Positions 5,425 to 6,517 of a stretch of DNA of 6,517 nucleotides are shown here, one piece after another. This DNA comes from an uncultured Bacteroidales bacterium (lineage in GTDB: Bacteria > Bacteroidota > Bacteroidia > Bacteroidales > Lentimicrobiaceae), in assembly GCA_937864935.1 (NCBI GenBank), contig CALMDN010000391.1, positions 1-6,517 on the forward strand. The letters run 5' to 3'. Under the pieces are notes generated by a model that had not been told where the DNA came from, made no database searches, and was given only the letters and a program-made list of their open reading frames with translations. The position numbers and the translations under genes were made by a program. Within the stretch, counting starts at the first letter, position 1. Each line of letters starts with the position of its first letter.

Positions 5425-6396
5425 TCAGTGCTCAATCCTGACTTTCCGGCGAATATACCGGCCATTCACCAGTATTTCAGCAATGTAGAATCCAGATGAG
5501 AAGTCTGAAACATCAACCGTGAGCTGATTCAACCTTGTTTCCACCCTGAATACTGCAACGCCGGTTGTATTGTACAGTGAAAACAAACATGACTGAGAGA
5601 TGCCAGGAATAGTGATAAAGAGTTGCTTATCAGTTGGCACCGGGAAAACATTGAAGCCATTGTCATCGCCGGTCTTGTCAATGGCCTGGGGGTGTCCCGG
5701 TACCAGAACAGCCCTGATGATCAGTTCTGCTTCCATAAGATTGGCCGGTGGGTTACCACCCATAAGCCAGAAATTCAGGTGCAGACGTTCATTCCGGGAC
5801 GGCGGAATTTTCGAGCCTTCATAGGTCCATGCTGCGATAAGGCTATCGGCAGGGGGCGAACCTGTGTGCTGACCACGATAACTCTGAAACTGAATGGCAT
5901 CTTCTTTCCAGAAAAACCGGTGGATCGATAAACTGTGGTTGAGGTTAAGCGGGAAATTGTGCTGATTATCCGTGTAAGGTGGTGGTTGAATGGTGAACCA
6001 TCCTGAAGCTGCAGCCGGATCTCCCCATCTTGAAAACTCTATGTCGATTTCCCGGTCATCGGTTTCGTAAGTGAACAGGCCGGTAACAATATTGTGGTCG
6101 GATTCTTCAACATTGCTACCGAGCAAAAACTGGTACATCCCATATCCGAATGATTCACAGGTGTAGATTTCAGAACACAGCCAGTTGTCACCTTCTTTTC
6201 TGATTTTCAGGTGTAAGTATCCGTTCTGATCAACCCAAACGCTTTCATGGCTGTCGGACCAATGGTTGGGGCCAGGACCTCCGAAACCTGATTTCACGAT
6301 CCATGTAAGGCCGCTAAACTCCAGGGTAGTCTGGGCCTGTAATACAGATACGCCCATCACCAGCAGGATCAGAAATAGGCGAAGCTGTTTATTCAT
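5425..6396 (-). CDS. Secreted GH16-like glycoside hydrolase with T9SS C-terminal sorting domain
   Basis: 323 residues. A signal peptide covers about 1-21 (basic MNKQLR, a hydrophobic core, likely cleavage after LQA). The GH16-like jelly-roll spans about 27-232: YGMYQF (85-90), the catalytic motif EIDIEF with nucleophile Glu116, Asp118 and acid/base Glu120, IHRFFWKEDAIQFQSYRG (158-175) matching the family 'HxYxxxWxxxxIxxYxDG' strand, and LHLNFWLMGG (205-214). EIDIEF without an extra residue is the lichenase/xyloglucanase-type form rather than the laminarinase EIDxxE form. Residues about 247-323 (NVFPVPTDKQLFITIPG to YIRRKVRIEH) look like a type A T9SS sorting domain, which would send the protein across the outer membrane for surface attachment or release. 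The substrate is unknown, presumably a beta-linked glucan or galactan. No promoter box is visible upstream, so it may belong to an operon entering from the right edge. It is convergent to the permease gene. Confidence 0.82.
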   Translation of the reverse strand: MNKQLRLFLILLVMGVSVLQAQTTLEFSGLTWIVKSGFGGPGPNHWSDSHESVWVDQNGYLHLKIRKEGDNWLCSEIYTCESFGYGMYQFLLGSNVEESDHNIVTGLFTYETDDREIDIEFSRWGDPAAASGWFTIQPPPYTDNQHNFPLNLNHSLSIHRFFWKEDAIQFQSYRGQHTGSPPADSLIAAWTYEGSKIPPSRNERLHLNFWLMGGNPPANLMEAELIIRAVLVPGHPQAIDKTGDDNGFNVFPVPTDKQLFITIPGISQSCLFSLYNTTGVAVFRVETRLNQLTVDVSDFSSGFYIAEILVNGRYIRRKVRIEH

Positions 6397-6517
6397 CCTG
6401 TTGCTGGTTCATTTCTTTTATGTCAGGTTCAGTAGTTTGCTGGTCAGTACCGGCATTGCCGAAGTCGGGGCGGGCTGATCTGAGGCAGTAACGGTTGATT
6501 GCTTCCCCTGCTGGCCT
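6389..6517 (-). CDS. Possible 3' end of an upstream minus-strand gene (unrecognised, partial)
   Basis: One minus-strand frame is open from the window edge for 42 codons and stops at a TAA (6389-6391) that overlaps the GH16 start by eight bases (ATGAATAA). It would end in a hydrophilic tail, FGNAGTDQQTTEPDIKEMNQ and four more residues. The overlap is typical of translationally coupled neighbours. However, a second minus frame is also open from the edge and stops at 6418-6420, 21 bases before the GH16 ATG, so I cannot be sure which is real, or whether either is. I recognise no family in either tail. Confidence 0.3.
   Translation of the reverse strand, partial: RPAGEAINRYCLRSARPDFGNAGTDQQTTEPDIKEMNQQQDE

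Noticed and set aside
5046..5441. Plus-strand 131-codon frame running off the permease gene into the convergent gap
   Set aside because: It is an out-of-frame shadow of the permease C-terminus and passes through the terminator and palindrome.

Overview
The window looks like a chromosomal stretch from a member of Bacteroidota, probably Bacteroidales or a related order. Three things point there: promoter-like boxes of the Bacteroidota form TAnnTTTG in front of galM, the GntR-type regulator and galK; A-rich rather than Shine-Dalgarno leaders on most genes; and a secreted protein ending in what looks like a type IX secretion (T9SS) sorting domain. Base composition is moderate and even. I saw no insertion sequence, tRNA, rRNA, CRISPR array or clear sign of recent transfer.

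Layout, left to right. Positions 1-357 (minus) hold the N-terminal 119 residues of a membrane protein that reads like the start of a HisKA_3-type sensor histidine kinase; the rest lies outside the window. Positions 404-1450 (minus) encode a cytoplasmic aldose 1-epimerase, galM. A 255-base divergent gap (1451-1705) carries one promoter candidate in each direction. Positions 1706-2704 (plus) encode a regulator with a GntR winged helix fused to a LacI-like sugar-binding domain. A 123-base gap follows, with inverted repeats, a TATATTTG box and a tandem-repeat operator candidate. Then come galK (2828-3988) and a GluP/FucP-type sugar permease (4045-5271), ending in a convergent gap with an intrinsic terminator and a perfect 22-base palindrome. 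Positions 5425-6396 (minus) encode a secreted GH16-like glycoside hydrolase with a T9SS tail, and the right edge may hold the 3' end of another minus-strand gene.

The core is a galactose uptake and phosphorylation locus. The permease brings galactose (and perhaps glucose) into the cytoplasm, GalM interconverts the anomers, and GalK makes alpha-D-galactose 1-phosphate. The regulator is the natural candidate for local control, most likely through the repeat array just downstream of the galK -7 box. No galT or galE is visible, so the rest of the Leloir pathway must be encoded elsewhere. The GH16 protein is convergent to the galK operon and may be only a neighbour.

I did not find a convincing undescribed system. 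The points most worth checking are the operator-like array at the galK promoter, the loss in the permease of both acidic residues that FucP uses for proton coupling, the palindrome in the convergent gap, and the link between galM and a membrane histidine kinase. All family assignments are from reading motifs by eye, without database searches.
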